Counted from the first letter of the stretch, positions 7,530 to 16,685 are shown. The stretch: 49,173 nt of DNA from an uncultured Eubacteriales bacterium (GCA_900552725.1 USAT01000003.1:1-49173); one strand, 5' to 3'. A program made the numbers and translations. The notes: a model not told the origin generated them from the letters alone.

Positions 7530-8693
7530 ATGACGGAGACGGTAAAGCCCCAGCTGGCGGCCCATGACCGCTGCACCGGCTGCGGCGCCTGTGCCAGCGG
7601 CTGCCCCAAGGGCGCCATCCATATGGTGCGGGATAAGGAGGGCTTTCTCTATCCCCAGATCACCGACGGCTGCGTCAGCTGCGGGCACTGTGCCCATGTG
7701 TGTCCCGTGCTGAAGCAGCGGGAGGTGCGGGGCCAGAGCGCGGTGTTCGCCGTGTGGAACGAGGACAGCGCCGTGTGCGCCCACTCTACGGCGGGCGGTG
7801 TTTTCACGGCGCTGGCGGACTATGCCCTGGAGTGCGGCGGCGTGGTATTCGGCGCGGCGCTGGATGAGAAGCTCCAGGTACGGCACATGGCCGTGAAGAA
7901 TAAAGAGGACCTGCGGCTGCTGCGGGGCGCGAAGCCCATCCAGAGCGAGCTGGGCGAGACGTTCCAGCAGGTGCAGCTCTATCTGGAGCAGGGGCGGTTC
8001 GTGCTGTTTTCCGGCACGCCGTGCCAGGTGGACGGGCTGTACCGCTTTCTGGGTGAGCATCCGGAGAAGCTGCTGACCTGCGATTTCGCCTGCAGCGGCG
8101 TGGGTTCCCCCGGCGTATGGGCCAGGTTCGTGGAGTCCATGGTCTACGTCAAGCGCCGCCAGGCGGTGGACGTGCGATTCTGCGACAAGCTGAAGGGGGA
8201 GAAGGATCGCCGGTTCCGGGTATGGTTCGAGGGTGGCGGCACCTTCGACGCGCCCTTGGGCAAGTGCCAGCCGGGGCGAGGCATCCTGCGGCGGCTGTTC
8301 CTGCGGCCCGCCTGCTATCACTGCGCCTATGCCAATGTGAACCGGCCCGGCGACCTGACCATGGCCCTGTTCCGCAATGCCCCCAAGGATTTCCATCCCC
8401 AACAGCAGAAGGAGGGCATGTCCCTGCTGCTGATCAACACCGTCAAGGGTGCCCATATCTTCGACCAGCTCTCCCTGAAGCGGGAGCTTCGGACGCTGGA
8501 GGAGGCCGTGGCGGGTGACGCGGCCCTGCGCTGCGCGGCAGCCGCGCCGCCGGATCGGCAGAAGTTCTTTGAGGAGCTGGAGCGAGCGCCCTTCCGCAAG
8601 GTGTGTGACCGCTTCTTCTCCGTGCGGCCCTATCAGGCCAGGAAGAGCGGCGGACTGACGGCTCTGAAGGAGAAGCTATGGAAAAAACGCTGA
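7530..8693 (+). CDS. Coenzyme F420 hydrogenase/dehydrogenase beta-subunit-like iron-sulfur protein
   Basis: This 387-residue cytoplasmic protein has two N-terminal 4Fe-4S motifs, CTGCGACASGCP and CVSCGHCAHVCP. The FrhB-type N and C domains follow, recognisable by STAGGVFTALADYAL, GAKPIQSELGETF, LFSGTPCQVDGLYRFLG and a late CYHCAYANVNRPGDLT cluster. Proteins of this kind in Clostridia are flavin- and FeS-containing reductases of mostly unknown substrate, often near polysaccharide genes, and F420 itself is not expected here. AAGGAGG sits 8 bases before the ATG. The C-terminus overlaps queH by 16 bases, implying coupling. What it reduces cannot be read from sequence. Confidence 0.85.
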   Translation: MTETVKPQLAAHDRCTGCGACASGCPKGAIHMVRDKEGFLYPQITDGCVSCGHCAHVCPVLKQREVRGQSAVFAVWNEDSAVCAHSTAGGVFTALADYALECGGVVFGAALDEKLQVRHMAVKNKEDLRLLRGAKPIQSELGETFQQVQLYLEQGRFVLFSGTPCQVDGLYRFLGEHPEKLLTCDFACSGVGSPGVWARFVESMVYVKRRQAVDVRFCDKLKGEKDRRFRVWFEGGGTFDAPLGKCQPGRGILRRLFLRPACYHCAYANVNRPGDLTMALFRNAPKDFHPQQQKEGMSLLLINTVKGAHIFDQLSLKRELRTLEEAVAGDAALRCAAAAPPDRQKFFEELERAPFRKVCDRFFSVRPYQARKSGGLTALKEKLWKKR

Positions 8694-9250
8694 TGCATAC
8701 CTGCTGCGCCCCCTGCTCGGTGGCCTGCATCCACCAGCTGCGCAGCGAGGGGATCGAGCCGGTGTCCTATTGGTTTAACCCCAACATCCACCCCTATCAG
8801 GAGTACAAGGCCCGGCGGGATACGCTGATGGCCTACGCGCCCACCATCAACATGGAGCTGATCGTGCAGGAGGACTACGGCCTGCGGGATTTCTGCCGGG
8901 CGGTGGCGGAGGATATCGACCACCGCTGCGGCCACTGCTACACGGTGCGGCTGGAGCAGACGGCCCGGTTCGCCGCCGAGCATGGCTTTGACAGCTTTAC
9001 CTCCACGCTGTTCGTCAGCCCCTATCAGCAGCATGAGCGGATGGCGGAAATTGCCCGGGAAATGGGCGAGCGCTACGGCGTGAAGTTCCTGTACCGGGAC
9101 TTCCGGCCCGGCTTCCGCGCCGGACAGCAGGAGGCCCGTGAGCTGGGCTTCTACATGCAGAAATACTGCGGCTGCGTGTTCAGCGAGGAGGAGCGCTATC
9201 TCAAGCAGCTCCAGCGGGATAGGAAGGAACCGCTGAAGCACATCGGTTGA
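8678..9250 (+). CDS. queH: Epoxyqueuosine reductase QueH
   Basis: This 190-residue DUF208 protein does the last step of queuosine synthesis, reducing epoxyqueuosine in tRNA. It shows the family's adjacent cysteines (HTCCAPCS, Cys9-Cys10), the RCGHCY pair and the C-terminal QKYCGCVFSEEER block. These cysteines hold the iron-sulfur cluster and a second metal centre in characterised members. The start lies inside the preceding gene with a GGAG site at about 8668, so it is translationally coupled to the upstream redox protein, a possible electron donor (inference). No other queuosine genes lie in the window. Confidence 0.92.
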   Translation: MEKTLMHTCCAPCSVACIHQLRSEGIEPVSYWFNPNIHPYQEYKARRDTLMAYAPTINMELIVQEDYGLRDFCRAVAEDIDHRCGHCYTVRLEQTARFAAEHGFDSFTSTLFVSPYQQHERMAEIAREMGERYGVKFLYRDFRPGFRAGQQEARELGFYMQKYCGCVFSEEERYLKQLQRDRKEPLKHIG

Positions 9251-9263
9251 AAGGAGCTTTGCC

Positions 9264-9515
9264 ATGAAGATTACCGTAATTGGCAGCCACCTGTGCCCGG
9301 ATACCCTGTACGCACTGAACCGGCTCAGTGAGGCGAAGGCGGAAATCAATTTCAAAAATTTGTCGGCCAGCCTGTCCGACCTGAAGGTCTACCTGTCCCT
9401 GCGGCAGGAGGATCCCGCATACGCGGACATCCGGGAGAGCGGCGGCATTGGCATCCCCTGCTTCATTCTGGAGGACGGCACCGTTACCCGCGACCTGGAC
9501 GCGGTATTGAAATGA
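9264..9515 (+). CDS. Glutaredoxin-like thioredoxin-fold protein
   Basis: This 83-residue protein opens KITVIGSHLCPDTLYALNRL. The position of the usual CPYC redox motif is taken by CPDT, so it has only the first cysteine. GIGIPCFILEDGTVT is the cis-proline segment of the fold. AAAGGAG precedes the ATG. It follows queH by 13 bases and is the last gene before a strong terminator. Small single-cysteine glutaredoxin-like proteins are common in anaerobic Clostridia and their partners are unknown. Confidence 0.8.
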   Translation: MKITVIGSHLCPDTLYALNRLSEAKAEINFKNLSASLSDLKVYLSLRQEDPAYADIRESGGIGIPCFILEDGTVTRDLDAVLK

Positions 9516-9544
9516 GCGGAAGCCGGTCTGCCCGCGCATAGAAA

Positions 9545-9576
9545 AAACACCCCCGTGCTCAAGCACGGGGGTGTTT
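9545..9576. terminator. Terminator between convergent operons
   Basis: A 14-bp perfect stem (AAACACCCCCGTGC / GCACGGGGGTGTTT) with a TCAA loop lies between the glutaredoxin-like gene (plus) and the secreted protein gene (minus). Confidence 0.85.
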
Positions 9577-9613
9577 CGCAGTATAAAGGCGTTTATGCAC
9601 CCCAAAACAGGGG

Positions 9614-11566
9614 TTATTCAGCGGCCTCAACGGCCTCGGTGCGGAAGATGAACTTCACGCCGCCGTCGCTGTTCATGGTGAAGCCCTGATAGTCGCGTGA
9701 CACATCCAGCACCGCCTGCAGGCGGTCGCTCACCTGGCCCAGGTCGCCGTCCAGGGCGTCCACGATCTTCTGGATGGCCTGGTCGTTCAGTTCCTTCAGG
9801 CCGTCGCGCAGTTCACCGGAACCGTCCCGGAGCTTCTTTACGCCGTCGATCAGGTCGGGCATATTGCCGTTGAGCTTCACCGCGCCGTCCTTGGCCTCGC
9901 CCACACCGGCGGTGTAGGCCCGCAGTCCGGTGTAGAAGGTGTTATAGCTGTCCAGCTGCTGCCGCAGGGCCAGCAGCTGCTGGGCGCCCTCGCTGGCCTG
10001 GGCCGCGGCGGCGTTGATCTGGGCCCGTACCTCGTCGGAGTTCATGTTCTGCTGGATCAGCAGGGTGATCTGGGCCTCGGTGTTCTGGTCGATGAGGGCC
10101 TTCACCTCATCGGAGGCCATCTGGGCGGCCACATTCTCCGCCACGGCGGCGGTGATCTGCTGCTGTACGGCGTCGCTCTGCATCTGGTCGGCCACGGCGG
10201 CGTCGATGCCCGCCTTGACCTCGCTGTCCTGCGGCAGGACGTCGTACTGCTCCTGGGTTAGGCCGGAGGCCGTCAGCACACCGGCAAGCACCTTGGCCTG
10301 CACCTGGGCGGTGACGGCATCTGTCACCTGTGCGGTGACCTGCTGCTGTACAGCCTGCGTGACACCGGCGCGGACGGTATCCTCCTGGGCGCGGACGGCG
10401 GCGGTGACCTTCTCAAGGGCTACCTGCTCCGCCTTGGCGATGACGCTTTCCGGGTCAAGGGAGGCGATGACGCCGTTGAGGGTGTCGGCATAGTTGGCGA
10501 TGGTCAGGGTGGGGATGGTGATACCCGCCTCCTTCAGGCTCTCGTTGGCCTGGAGCTGGGTGTTGGCGGTGTCCAGCAGGGTGTTGAACACCGTCTCGGC
10601 GCCCGCGTTCAGCTGGGCGCTGTTGCTGTCCAGCGTCTGGAGACCGCTGGTCAGCTTCCCTACGCCGTCGGACAGTGCATAGGAGCTGCTCAGCAGGGTG
10701 TTCAGCCCGTCATACAGCTCACCGGAGCCGTCCATCAGTTGGGTCATGGCGTCGGTCAGCTTGTCCATGTCGCCGGACAGATCGCCCAGGGCGCTGTCGT
10801 CCAGGGCGTCCTCATCGGCGTCGCTGAACACGGAGTTGGTCACCACCGTCAGCGTGGTATCCAGAGCGAAGTCCGTCACGTCTGCGCTGATCTCCACATA
10901 GGCGGGCAGCTCCAGCGTGTCGCTGTCCAGATCCAGACTCTCCTGCAGGCCGGGGAAGGCCATGCCCACCACCACGGTGTGGTCGCCGTCGTCCACCAGC
11001 TTGCCGTTGGTGACGGACACGTTGGTGAAGCGGTCGCTGTCCAGCAGCGTGCCGGTCAGGGCGGCGAAGGGGACATAGATCTTCGCGGACTTGCCGTTGA
11101 TGGTCCTGGTCTCGTACTGGGTGTTGGTGTAGTCAAAGCGGATGGTCACATGGCCGCTCCTGCCTGCCAGGTCATCGGCGGAGATGGCCTGGCCGTCCAG
11201 GGTATAGGTGATGGCGGTGGTGACGGGCAGCGCCTTGTCGGTGTCGCCCTGCCAGCAGTTGTCGCCCTTCACGTTCTGGGCGTCGGTCAGGGAGGACCTG
11301 GCCTTCTGGGCGGCGTCGGCATCATCGCTGCCGTACTTCTGGCTGACGATGACCTTCTTGGCGCTGCCGTCAGTGTTGGCGATGACGTACACGGTCTCAC
11401 TGCTGCCGGAGGAGGCGGTGACGGTGGCGGCGGTCTCCGTCGCGGCGGTATCAGCGGTATCGCTCTGCTGGTTATTGTTGTTGGCGGCAAAGGCGGTGAC
11501 GCCTGCCAGACTGCCCATCAGGGCCACAGACAGCGCTGCGGCGATGAGCTGATTCTTCTTTTTCAT
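9614..11566 (-). CDS. Secreted coiled-coil protein with xxxLxxG-type repeats, paired with MMPL exporter
   Basis: This 650-residue protein has a clear Sec signal peptide (MKKKNQLIAAALSVALMG, cleavage near AFA-A) and a Ser/Thr/Ala-rich spacer. Strand-rich domains cover residues about 60-240. A long helical region follows, with repeats such as MDGSGELYDGLNTLL and LRDGSGELRDGLKELND that resemble the heptad pattern of YhgE/Pip proteins. Residues about 390-560 are very rich in Gln, Ala and Val and free of Gly/Pro, as in a long coiled coil. It lacks the C-terminal membrane domain of YhgE. The ATG overlaps the MMPL stop (ATGA). It is probably the extracytoplasmic partner of that transporter. Substrate unknown. 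Confidence 0.75.
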   Translation of the reverse strand: MKKKNQLIAAALSVALMGSLAGVTAFAANNNNQQSDTADTAATETAATVTASSGSSETVYVIANTDGSAKKVIVSQKYGSDDADAAQKARSSLTDAQNVKGDNCWQGDTDKALPVTTAITYTLDGQAISADDLAGRSGHVTIRFDYTNTQYETRTINGKSAKIYVPFAALTGTLLDSDRFTNVSVTNGKLVDDGDHTVVVGMAFPGLQESLDLDSDTLELPAYVEISADVTDFALDTTLTVVTNSVFSDADEDALDDSALGDLSGDMDKLTDAMTQLMDGSGELYDGLNTLLSSSYALSDGVGKLTSGLQTLDSNSAQLNAGAETVFNTLLDTANTQLQANESLKEAGITIPTLTIANYADTLNGVIASLDPESVIAKAEQVALEKVTAAVRAQEDTVRAGVTQAVQQQVTAQVTDAVTAQVQAKVLAGVLTASGLTQEQYDVLPQDSEVKAGIDAAVADQMQSDAVQQQITAAVAENVAAQMASDEVKALIDQNTEAQITLLIQQNMNSDEVRAQINAAAAQASEGAQQLLALRQQLDSYNTFYTGLRAYTAGVGEAKDGAVKLNGNMPDLIDGVKKLRDGSGELRDGLKELNDQAIQKIVDALDGDLGQVSDRLQAVLDVSRDYQGFTMNSDGGVKFIFRTEAVEAAE

Positions 11567-13659
11567 AAGCTTACCTCCTGATTCTGATTGCGGGAAAGAT
11601 GGGTCATGCCCTTGGTGGTCCTGCAGATGATGCCGTCGCACAAAATCAGCAGCGCGGGCAGCACCAGCAGCACCAGCACCACGCTGATGATCGCACCCCG
11701 GGCCATCAGCATGCACATGGAGCCCACGATATCAATGTTGGAGTACACGGCCACGCCGAAGGTGGCGGCGAACAGGCCCAGGCCGCTGACGATGACGGAG
11801 GGTGCGGAGGTCCGCAGGGCGGTGTACACGGCGGCCTTGCGCTCATTGCCGTTCAGGCGCTCGGATTTGTAGCGGGTGGTCATCAGAATGGCGTAGTCCA
11901 CCGTGGCGCCCAACTGGATGGTACTGATGCAGATGGGGGCGATGAAGGGCAGGGACTGGCCGAAGTAGTGGGGCAGGCCCAGATTGATGAATACGGCCAG
12001 CTCGATGACGGCGATCAGCACGAAGGGGAGGGAGATGCTCTTTTCCACCAGGGCGATGATGACGAAGATGGCCACGATGGACACGGCGTTGACCACCTGG
12101 AAGTCGTGATCGGTGGTGTCGATCATGTCCTTCATGCAGGGGGCTTCGCCGATCAGCATGCCGGTGTCGTCATACTTCTTCAGGATGGCGTTCAGGCTGT
12201 CCAACTGGTCGCTGACGGCGTCGCTGGCCACCTTGTACTCCGAGTTGATCAGCATCAGCTCCCGCTGGCCGTCGTTCAGGAGAGACCGGACGGAATCCGG
12301 CAGGATGTCCTCCGGTACCAGCGGGCCCACCACACTCTCCAGGCTGAGAACGTATTTCACGCCGTCCACCTGCTCCATCTCGTCGATCATGTCCCGCACG
12401 TCCCGTGTGGGAAGATTGGCGTCCACCAGCAGCATGTGGGTGGAGGAGATGTCGAAGTCCTCCGCCAGCTTGGAGTTGGCGATGACGTAGTCGATGTCCT
12501 CCGGCAGGCACTGGCCCATGTCGTAATAGACCTCGTCGTTGGTCTTGTCGTAGCCGTAATAGGCCGGGGCGATCAGCAGGGCGAAGATGACGAGAAACAC
12601 GGGGAAGTGCTTGCACACGCCCTTGGCAAAGCCGCCCATGTCGGGGATCAGGGACTTGTGCCGGGTCTTCTGCAGGGGCTTATCCAGCAGCAGGATCATG
12701 CTGGGCAGGATGGTGACGCAGCCGATGACGCCCAGCAGCACGCCCTTGGCCATGACGATGCCCAGGTCGCGGCCCAGAGTGAAGCTCATGAAGCACAGGG
12801 CGATGAAGCCCGCGATGGTGGTGATGGAGCTGCCGATGACCGAGGCGAAGGTCTCGTGGATGGCCACGGCCATGGCCTCGTTGTGGTCGCTATTCTGCTG
12901 AAGCTGCTCATTGTAGCTGTGCCACAGAAAGATGGAGTAGTCCATGGTGACGGCCAGCTGCAGCACGGCGGACAGGGCCTTGGTGATGTAGGAGATCTCA
13001 CCGAAGAAGTAGTTGCTGCCCAGGTTGAACACGATGCACATGCCGATGCTGGCCAGGAACACGAAGGGCACCAGCCAGCCGTCCAGCAGAAGCATCATGG
13101 CGGCGCAGGCGCAGGCCACTGCCAGGGCCACATAGATGGGCTCCTCCTGCTCACACAGATCCTTCAGATCGGTGACCAACGCCGACATGCCGGAGACGAA
13201 GCACTGCTTTCCGGCGATGGCGCGGATGTCGCGGATGGCGTCCATGGTCACATCCTCGGATGTGGCCGAGTCGAAGAACACCGCCATCATGGTGGCGTTC
13301 CCCTGGTTGAAGGCGTCGTACAGCTTGTCGGGCAGCAGCTCCATGGGCACCGACAGGTCGGCCAGGGAGTCGTACCACAGCACGGTATCCACATGATCCA
13401 CAGCCTCGATCTTCTCCTTCAGGGCGGCCACGTCCTTGGCGGGCATGTCCTCCACAATGATAAAGGAGAAGGCCCCCTTGCCGAAGTCCTCCTTCAGGGT
13501 GTCCTGGCCGATGACGGTGTCCATGTCGTCGGGCAGGTAGTTGAGCATATCGTAATTGATGCGGGTGTTCAGCATGCCGAACACCGAGGGGATCATCAGC
13601 GCCAGCGAGATGATCAGGATCAGCACGCGGTTCTTGACGATCGCTTTTGCAGCACGCAT
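11563..13659 (-). CDS. MMPL/RND-superfamily transporter
   Basis: This 698-residue membrane protein has the duplicated RND layout: helix 1 (ILIISLALMIPSVFGM), a soluble loop, six helices, a second copy beginning near FPVFLVIFALLIAPAYYGY, and six more helices. The proton-relay residues of MMPL proteins are visible as LAVTMDYSIFLWHSY in the first half and LGATVDYAILMTTRYKS in the second. It probably exports lipids or hydrophobic compounds by proton motive force. It is five bases behind the DUF308 gene and overlaps the secreted partner by 4 bases. The divergently placed TetR gene farther upstream is a likely regulator, though no operator is proven. Confidence 0.9.
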   Translation of the reverse strand: MRAAKAIVKNRVLILIISLALMIPSVFGMLNTRINYDMLNYLPDDMDTVIGQDTLKEDFGKGAFSFIIVEDMPAKDVAALKEKIEAVDHVDTVLWYDSLADLSVPMELLPDKLYDAFNQGNATMMAVFFDSATSEDVTMDAIRDIRAIAGKQCFVSGMSALVTDLKDLCEQEEPIYVALAVACACAAMMLLLDGWLVPFVFLASIGMCIVFNLGSNYFFGEISYITKALSAVLQLAVTMDYSIFLWHSYNEQLQQNSDHNEAMAVAIHETFASVIGSSITTIAGFIALCFMSFTLGRDLGIVMAKGVLLGVIGCVTILPSMILLLDKPLQKTRHKSLIPDMGGFAKGVCKHFPVFLVIFALLIAPAYYGYDKTNDEVYYDMGQCLPEDIDYVIANSKLAEDFDISSTHMLLVDANLPTRDVRDMIDEMEQVDGVKYVLSLESVVGPLVPEDILPDSVRSLLNDGQRELMLINSEYKVASDAVSDQLDSLNAILKKYDDTGMLIGEAPCMKDMIDTTDHDFQVVNAVSIVAIFVIIALVEKSISLPFVLIAVIELAVFINLGLPHYFGQSLPFIAPICISTIQLGATVDYAILMTTRYKSERLNGNERKAAVYTALRTSAPSVIVSGLGLFAATFGVAVYSNIDIVGSMCMLMARGAIISVVLVLLVLPALLILCDGIICRTTKGMTHLSRNQNQEVSL

Positions 13660-13664
13660 GGGTC

Positions 13665-14264
13665 TTATTCGTCCTTTCCTATTTCATAGTCGTCGGTCTC
13701 GATCACGTCGGGCCGCTGGTGGTTCACGATCTTCACGGTACACAGCGCCACGCTGAGGTTCAGCACGCCGTCGCATAAAAGCGACAGGCCCATCAGGGCC
13801 GTCAGCGCCCGGACGCCGGCATCGGGCCGGAACACCAGCACCACGCCGATGACGCAGGTCAGTACCGCCAGCGCCAGCACCAGCCACCAGTCGCGGATGC
13901 CGAACCGGCGGGAGTCCGCAGCGATCTGGATCTTGAACAGGCCGTCGGCCAGCACCGGGATGCCGAACATGACGCACAGGAAGCTCATGGCGTCGCCGGG
14001 ATGGCTGAGTGTCACGATGCCCAGCACCATCAGCAGCACGCCGAAGGCCAGGTCATACTGGAAGGCCAGCCGGAACAGATCCCGGGAGAAATAGCCCACC
14101 AGCTTCACCGCGCCGAACACGATCATGCCGATGCCCAGCAGCCGCCCGATCCACAGCGCCGAGGCGTCCGGTGTGAACAGCAGCGCGATGCCCAGCAGAC
14201 AGAACAGGGCGGACATGACGATGTAGCCGATCTTGGCCGCCCTCATGGGTGTGACGGAACGCAT
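13665..14264 (-). CDS. HdeD-like DUF308 membrane protein
   Basis: This 199-residue integral membrane protein has about six helices in three pairs, with repeats such as SALFCLLGIALLFTPDAS, FGVLLMVLGIVTLSHP and VLTCVIGVVLVFRPDAG, the DUF308/HdeD pattern. The start at 14264 (MRSVTPMRAAK) is chosen because AAGGGGG lies just upstream; a longer frame back to 14360 has no ribosome site. It is the first gene of the DUF308-MMPL-secreted protein operon. In other bacteria HdeD proteins relate to acid or membrane stress. Its role here is unknown. Confidence 0.82.
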   Translation of the reverse strand: MRSVTPMRAAKIGYIVMSALFCLLGIALLFTPDASALWIGRLLGIGMIVFGAVKLVGYFSRDLFRLAFQYDLAFGVLLMVLGIVTLSHPGDAMSFLCVMFGIPVLADGLFKIQIAADSRRFGIRDWWLVLALAVLTCVIGVVLVFRPDAGVRALTALMGLSLLCDGVLNLSVALCTVKIVNHQRPDVIETDDYEIGKDE

Positions 14265-14341
14265 TTTTCTTACCCCCTTCACAGGTGATCTTTTCAACAC
14301 AGCGGAGTATAGCATTTCCCGGGAAAGGGGGGAATGGACAG

Positions 14342-14377
14342 AAAAAGGCCCGCTGTCCAAGATTTGGACAGCGGGCC
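14342..14377 (-). terminator. Terminator of the TetR gene
   Basis: On the minus strand a 14-bp stem (GGCCCGCTGTCCAA with its complement, 14347-14377) is followed by TTTTTC. It lies downstream of the TetR stop at 14421. Confidence 0.88.
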
Positions 14378-14420
14378 CTGATTGCCTGCTTTTTGGGCAG
14401 AGAGGGGCGTTTGCCTAAAT

Positions 14421-14981
14421 TCACCGGCTCTCCCGGCTGCGGCGGATGATCAGCTCCGGCACGTCGCGGCTCAGCTCCAGCATCCGGTGCAGGTCGTCGT
14501 AGGCGGCGTCGGTCATGCCCCGGTCGATCCAGTCGATGCACATGCCGAAGAGCTGGCATTTCATGAAGCGGATCACGATCTGACGGTCGCTCTCGCGGAT
14601 CAGGTCGCCGGGGAAGGCGGTGGCGATATAGGCGGACACCGCGTAGTCGCACAGCCGCAGCATGCTCTGGGTGAACATGTCCCGGTTCACCGAGTGGTAG
14701 ATGTGCATGACGGCACGCTTGTTCTCCAGGGCGAACTGAAACGCCATGTGGAAGCACTCGTCCAGGGACGAGATGGAGGGGTAAGCCTGAATGAGCTGCT
14801 CCGTCTGCTCGGTGACGATCTCGCCCAGCAGGGAGGGGATGTCGTGAAAGTGGTAGTAGAAGGAATTGCGGTTGATGCCGCAGTCCTCCACAATGTCACG
14901 CACGCTGATCTTGTTCAGGGGCTGCTGGTTCAGCAGCTTCAGAAAAGAGGCCTTGATCGCCTGCTTCGTAAAGTTCGCCAT
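14421..14981 (-). CDS. TetR/AcrR-family transcriptional regulator
   Basis: This 186-residue protein has an N-terminal helix-turn-helix: FLKLLNQQPLNKISVRDIVEDCGINRNSFYYHF. The C-terminal ligand domain resembles that of TetR proteins of the DhaS-like kind (PF14278 type). It lies directly upstream of, and on the same strand as, the DUF308-MMPL-secreted protein genes, but its own terminator separates it from them. TetR regulators commonly control adjacent RND/MMPL exporters, so it is the best candidate regulator of that operon. This is inference from position. Confidence 0.88.
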   Translation of the reverse strand: MANFTKQAIKASFLKLLNQQPLNKISVRDIVEDCGINRNSFYYHFHDIPSLLGEIVTEQTEQLIQAYPSISSLDECFHMAFQFALENKRAVMHIYHSVNRDMFTQSMLRLCDYAVSAYIATAFPGDLIRESDRQIVIRFMKCQLFGMCIDWIDRGMTDAAYDDLHRMLELSRDVPELIIRRSRESR

Positions 14982-15051
14982 AGCGTCCTCCGTTTCGGTA
15001 GTATCTGGAGTATATCACAAGTTCTCCTGCTGCGCAACCTCAGAAGGCGGT

Positions 15052-15085
15052 AAAAAATGACAGGCCAACCGGCCTGCCATTTTTT
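15052..15085. terminator. Terminator of the orphan binding-protein gene
   Basis: AAAAAATGACAGGCC pairs with GGCCTGCCATTTTTT with one mismatch. It is downstream of the minus-strand gene ending at 15095. The A/T arms allow use on both strands. Confidence 0.85.
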
Positions 15086-15094
15086 CATGTGAAA

Positions 15095-16438
15095 TTATTC
15101 TCTTGCCGCGGCGTTGGCGTTGGCCACGAAGGTCTCGGTCTCGATCACCGGGTCGCCGCCGTTGCCGATGCGCTGCAGCAGGTTCCACCACTCGGTGCGG
15201 GCGGTGGCCCAGCCGGGGGTCAGCTGGGGATAGCTGCCGAAGAAGTCCGTCAGCTTGGCGTATTCCTGCATCACGTCGCTGCCGCTCCAGATGCCGGACA
15301 GGTTCGCGCCGTCCACAGCGGCGCGGACGGGGAAGCAGCCGGCGGCCTTCACGGCGGCGCTGGTGCCCTGGCCGTCGGCGAAGTAGCGGATCAGCAGCTT
15401 GGCAGCGTCGATCTTCTCCTGATCGCCGTTGTCAAACACGCCGAAGCCCCACACATCGCCCTCCAGGCGGCTCTCGCCGGTCTCGGAGGGGAAGGACATG
15501 AACTCGATGGTCTGGCCGTTGACGGTCTTGCCCGCCTCGTGGACAACAGGCTCCGCCCCCTCCTCGGTGGGCTCGTCCACGGTCTCGGCAGTCTGCTGGG
15601 CCAGGCTCCAGCAGAAGGACATCTTCAGGGATTCGTGATAGAAGAGGGTGGCCTCCTCCTGGCCGTTGATGGCCTCGTCAAACTCGATGCCCTTGGTGTC
15701 CCGCAGCAGGGTCAGCGCCTGCTGGATGGGCTCGGAATCCACGGTGTAGGCGGTATGGGCATCGTTGGTGAAGGTGCCGCCGTACAGATTGGTGATCAGT
15801 GCGCGGGTGCCCTGGTCGCCGTTCTGGCCGGAGCAGTACACGGCGGCCACATCCTCGCCGTACTTGTCCCGCAGGGCCTTCACCGCCTGGGTGAACTGCT
15901 CGGTGGTCCAGGTACGACTCTCCAGGTCGATGTACTGGTCGGCGCCCGCCGTCACGAAGGCGTCGTAATTGATGGCCATGCACTGGACGTTCATGGCGAA
16001 GGGATAGGCGTAGCACTTGCCGTCAGAGGTGAAGCAGACGCTCCGGCAGGTCTCGTTGACCTCCTGTTTGTCGGCGTCGTCCCACATGTCGGACAGGTCG
16101 GCCAGCATGCCCTCGGCGCCCCAAACCTTCACCAGACGATCCGGCTGGGCCAGCAGGATGTCGGGTGCCACGCCGCCGTCCACGGCGGTGCTGAGACTGT
16201 CGTCGCCGGTGGCCTCGTCCAGGCACTGCACCGTCACATGGATGTCGGGATACACCGTGTTGAACTGGGTCAGCAGGTTGTTCACCGTCGTCTCATCGGC
16301 CCAGTCGCCTATGGGATATGTCCACAGCGTCAGCTCGATGACGCTCTGCTCCTCGTCATTGGCTGCCGCGTCCTGACCGCAGGCCGTCACGGACAGCACC
16401 AGCGTCAGGGCCAGCAGGAATGTCAGCAGTTTTTTCAT
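15095..16438 (-). CDS. ABC transporter substrate-binding lipoprotein, family 1 (sugar type)
   Basis: This 447-residue lipoprotein has signal peptide MKKLLTFLLALTLVLSVTAC with the lipobox cysteine at residue 20. The mature part has the family 1 features IELTLWTYPIGDW, FNTVYPDIHVTVQ, PDILLAQPDRLV, CYAYPFAMNVQCMAINYDAF and the late GSDVMQEYAKLTDFFGSYPQLTPGW. Such proteins capture sugars or sugar-like solutes outside the membrane. It stands alone: no permease or ATPase gene is adjacent and terminators lie on the downstream side. It would have to dock on a transporter encoded elsewhere. The ligand cannot be read from sequence. Confidence 0.9.
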   Translation of the reverse strand: MKKLLTFLLALTLVLSVTACGQDAAANDEEQSVIELTLWTYPIGDWADETTVNNLLTQFNTVYPDIHVTVQCLDEATGDDSLSTAVDGGVAPDILLAQPDRLVKVWGAEGMLADLSDMWDDADKQEVNETCRSVCFTSDGKCYAYPFAMNVQCMAINYDAFVTAGADQYIDLESRTWTTEQFTQAVKALRDKYGEDVAAVYCSGQNGDQGTRALITNLYGGTFTNDAHTAYTVDSEPIQQALTLLRDTKGIEFDEAINGQEEATLFYHESLKMSFCWSLAQQTAETVDEPTEEGAEPVVHEAGKTVNGQTIEFMSFPSETGESRLEGDVWGFGVFDNGDQEKIDAAKLLIRYFADGQGTSAAVKAAGCFPVRAAVDGANLSGIWSGSDVMQEYAKLTDFFGSYPQLTPGWATARTEWWNLLQRIGNGGDPVIETETFVANANAAARE

Positions 16439-16507
16439 GTAATTTCCTCCTTATATACCTGGATTTTGCCCTAAAATGGAAACAAAACCCATCGTATGAC
16501 CTTGTGT

Positions 16508-16536
16508 ATTGTATAGAACTCGCGGCCAAATGTCAA
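16508..16536 (-). promoter_or_regulatory. Promoter of the orphan binding-protein gene
   Basis: On the minus strand TTGACA (16531-16536) and TACAAT (16508-16513) are 17 bases apart. AAGGAGG precedes the ATG at 16438. Confidence 0.72.
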
Positions 16537-16597
16537 GTCATGGCAGAAATGAGGGTGTTTAGCGCTCATTTTTCACACCCCCTTTGCGGGGAAATAC

Positions 16598-16626
16598 TTG
16601 TACGAAAACGCCTTTTCGACTATAAT
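16598..16626 (+). promoter_or_regulatory. Promoter of the orphan gene at 16686
   Basis: TTGTAC (16598-16603), a 17-base spacer and a perfect TATAAT (16621-16626). Confidence 0.68.
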
Positions 16627-16685
16627 AATTGCATCAACGTGATACGGCAACTGAGACCGGCAAATCGGAGATCAGGGAGGCTACT

